DNA of 64,000 bases from Zoroaster sp. YZ-2022 (taxonomy: Eukaryota; Echinodermata; Asteroidea; Forcipulatida; Zoroasteridae). The stretch covers positions 4,278,001 through 4,342,000 of the forward strand of contig CM055823.1 of assembly GCA_029582265.1 (NCBI GenBank), in the 5' to 3' direction. The position numbers were made by a program, and so were the translations under genes. Shown piece after piece: positions 61,340 to 64,000 of this stretch (the stretch's first letter is position 1; each line of letters opens with the position of its first letter). The notes under the pieces were generated by a model. That model saw nothing but the letters and a program-made list of their open reading frames with translations. It ran no database searches and had not been told where the DNA came from.

Positions 61340-64000
61340 ACATTATTTAGAGGTTTATTGGCCTAGAATGTGCGTTTGTAAAGTAGGCCTATCGTAGACA
61401 TAATTATTGCATGCACAATCCAATGGAGGTTCGTGACGGACGAAACTGTTGTACTGCATCTATTTCGTAAAACTATATTGAGTCTACTCTTTCCTGTGTT
61501 TTGCAGTGTACCTACATGATTTTAAGTTTGCATTTTAACTAAGGATAATGACTGAGCATGGATAGATGCTATATTGTCCAGAAAAAAGTTTAAAAACTGT
61601 GCCATGCAGTCAAAGTCAAAAGAGCATCGTTGGAAAATACTTCATTGTGTAACTCGCCTGTACAGTACATGTATGCAAATCCATGTAAATATATACATGT
61701 TCGTGTGTTGTTGTCTCTTCTGCAATTCTGCATGTTCTTCGTGTCAGCGAAATATATCCCTAACTCAACCTAAAGAGATGCTTTTACTTGATTAGTCTGC
61801 TAGTTGTAGTCACAAAATTGTCATAGGGGCACCTGTTTTTTCTGAGCTAGGTTACATTTGTTGTTTTGTTATTATTAAACATAACAAGTCTGTCCCTCTA
61901 TGCTTTAAAGAAAGGTCAGGTCTTATAACATAAAAAAAGATGAAGAGCCTGCATAAAAAAAAGAAAACTAATAAATGAAGAAAAAGCTGCAGAGGGATGA
62001 GTTAATATGAGTTAATTGGAAAATAAACATGCAGGTGTGTTGGTGGACAACATGTGTACACCAACATTCAGGATGGAAAATGCAAATGGGGTAGGGGTGA
62101 TGAAGGTTGTTTTTGCAATTATAAAGGGCATTCTCTTACTGGTCTTTCCCTATTCAGAATTTATTTTTTCACAGAATCATTTGAACATTTCTTTATATTT
62201 TGTATTTTAGCTCTCCAGTATGCTGAGTAATTGGAATTAGATGCAATGGCTGGCATCAGTGAGAATCAGTTCAACAGCCTAGAAAGCATCTAAAACACAA
62301 GCCCCAAGGTAACCAATAAATCTGTGGTACAATTATTGTAAATGTGTGTGTGTGTGTGTGGATGATTGCATTCCTCCTGACTGCCCTATGATCCACTCAC
62401 ATGACCCCACCAACCTACATTGAAGATTGTGATTTTTATTTTCAAAAAGCAATTCTTTTAAAAGTTTATCCACAATGTTGTATTCTTTCCCAGTGAAAAC
62501 AGGTCAACTCGTATGCGTGCCAACTCGTACTATTACCAACTCATACTCATTTTGGTCAACTCGACCCGTAAAAATATTTATTACTGAATATTTACTGGCA
62601 TGTGTACGGGTTGACATCCGGTTAATTTAGCTACACTATAGTGTCTATAGTTCCTCATAATACTAGTAGTGCTTATGTCTTGTGTGGTGATGGATGCATT
62701 GCAGTTTACTTGATACTAGCACTTAATTTTCTCACTAAAGTAGTCCAGAAACAAATATCAGCACATTTATTGAGATAATGAAAGTCACATCATGGAGGAA
62801 GGAAGACGTCACATGTAACTTTCTATTCCATTGTAAAACCTAACTTAAAGGCATTGTTCTGAAGGGATCATTTTTCTAAAGTTGCATAAGTTTTCTGAAG
62901 TTACATCAATCCATCATCCTGATAATAACATATGAGGGCATTCTAAGTTATGTGTGTTTTGTTAGCATGACCCATTATTCTTCGTCCCTCTTTGAAAACA
63001 TTTAATATTGTTTTTACATGATTAGTTTATATTTCAGATCATCGGTATCCATTTGTGCTACTGCTACGCTACAAGGTGCGTCAGAGTCTGTGTAACTTTG
63101 TGATCCAATGGCCAGCATTTGAAGTTTATCCATTCATCAAAGGAGTTAATGTATGATTCAAATTATTTTATATGGACTTATCCTATCTGTGGCAGTCTTT
63201 ACCCTCAAGAGAATTGAATTTTAGGACCTCAAGACATATATCTAGGTCTTTCTAGGAATTTCTTTAACATGTTAGAACAAAATTAGTACTGAGGAATTCT
63301 TATTATATGTTTGACTGGACCCAAACATCCTCACAAAATGTAGTTATTAAGCAATATCTGTTGGTGATCTAGTAAAATGTATATTGCCGACAGTGAATCC
63401 CTGGCAGTTGGGCCATATAAACATAGTAAACATAACCCCCAATCTTCATTGCATGGGTGTGTCAGCCTTGGAATACCTTTTGCCAGATCACCCAATTAAA
63501 GCACTAGTATAAGGGGCCCCCTTATACTTGTATTGCTTGTTTACCCCTCCCCTTCCCTAGTTCTTGGATTCTATAGTGCTGCAATGATAGACCAAAGAAT
63601 TTTAGAAAACAAATGTGTTGGTTCATCACCAGTGGCAGTACATGCCATCACTAAGAACTTGGGGAGGGGAAGGCATTTTATTCAAAATTACCGATTCCAG
63701 TGACAACCCCTGAATGTCACCCATTCTGAGTGTACATTTATTTTAAATGCAGATTGTTTCTGTTTTCTTGTCAACAAAGGATCATGGTTGGGTTCATTTA
63801 CACTGAAGTCATTTCACTTGTTGCATGTGTAAGACCATGTACACTCATTTCTAGATTGGTTACAAGTAGGTTAAACAGGTCAACAAAGTGGTTTCAATTG
63901 ATTGTGGAGAGGGAAATGTGGAACCACAAAAGTCAAGTCATGAAACCCAACAGACAGTTAAAATAAATATGTATTTCATTGTTTTATTAGCAATTTACAA
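61340..64000. other. No confident gene
   Basis: AT-rich. A (TG)n run at 62344-62360 and a CAACTCGTA-rich stretch at 62505-62615 with inverted copies. At 63044-63152 a non-repetitive frame DHRYPFVLLLRYK ... FIKGVNV ends at a stop. I do not recognise it. Confidence 0.4.

Overview
This is a stretch of animal nuclear DNA: intron-rich, AT-rich, and crowded with tRNA-derived SINEs and many families of short non-autonomous DNA transposons. The SINE type (body ending in a 'gcgctatataagtcc'-like stretch and an ATT tail), the C-type-lectin/PAN secreted protein and the element families suggest a marine deuterostome invertebrate. An echinoderm or other ambulacrarian is my best guess, but the species cannot be fixed from the sequence alone. 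Nothing bacterial is present.

Three loci have solid protein-coding support, all on the minus strand. (1) TOP3B, DNA/RNA topoisomerase III-beta, runs from its start codon at 35998 down to 13256 in 15 exons that join in phase into 783 codons. The TOPRIM residues, the catalytic tyrosine and the zinc-ribbon cysteines are all there. Only the last exon or exons (the C-terminal tail, about 75-80 residues by comparison with vertebrate TOP3B) were not found and probably lie left of position 1. (2) A three-exon gene (46241 to 42447) encodes a 158-residue His/Gly-rich, glycine-zipper, Tyr/Pro-rich protein. (3) Two near-identical intronless genes (54081-53341 and 59454-58714) encode a signal peptide, a C-type lectin domain and a PAN/apple-like domain. 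They lie in a tandem segmental duplication (about 49.07-54.65 kb and 55.94-60.04 kb), each followed directly by a ~52-bp satellite array. A third copy of only the lectin 5' flank survives at 47.65-48.06 kb.

Layout: 1-13.2 kb is repeats (SINEs, hAT-like MITEs with clear 8-bp target duplications, minisatellites, a SINE-derived 114-bp satellite). 13.2-36 kb is TOP3B, its introns packed with nested mobile elements. 36-42.4 kb is a gene-free spacer holding a 931-bp Harbinger-like element, a nested hAT MITE and a truncated LINE end. 42.4-46.3 kb is the His/Gly/Tyr/Pro-rich gene. 47-60 kb is the lectin cluster. 60-64 kb is repeats plus a possible Myb/SANT-like exon.

The most striking feature is a cluster of about ten short elements with different interiors that all begin TTAA-CCC(T) and end (A)GGG-TTAA, together with two further TTAA-flanked MITE families. 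In three cases another copy of the host repeat in this same window shows the empty TTAA site, so these are real TTAA-targeting insertions (piggyBac- or Kolobok-like). Parallel empty-site evidence exists for 3-bp TWA (PIF/Harbinger-like) insertions, and perfect 8-bp duplications mark the hAT-like ones.
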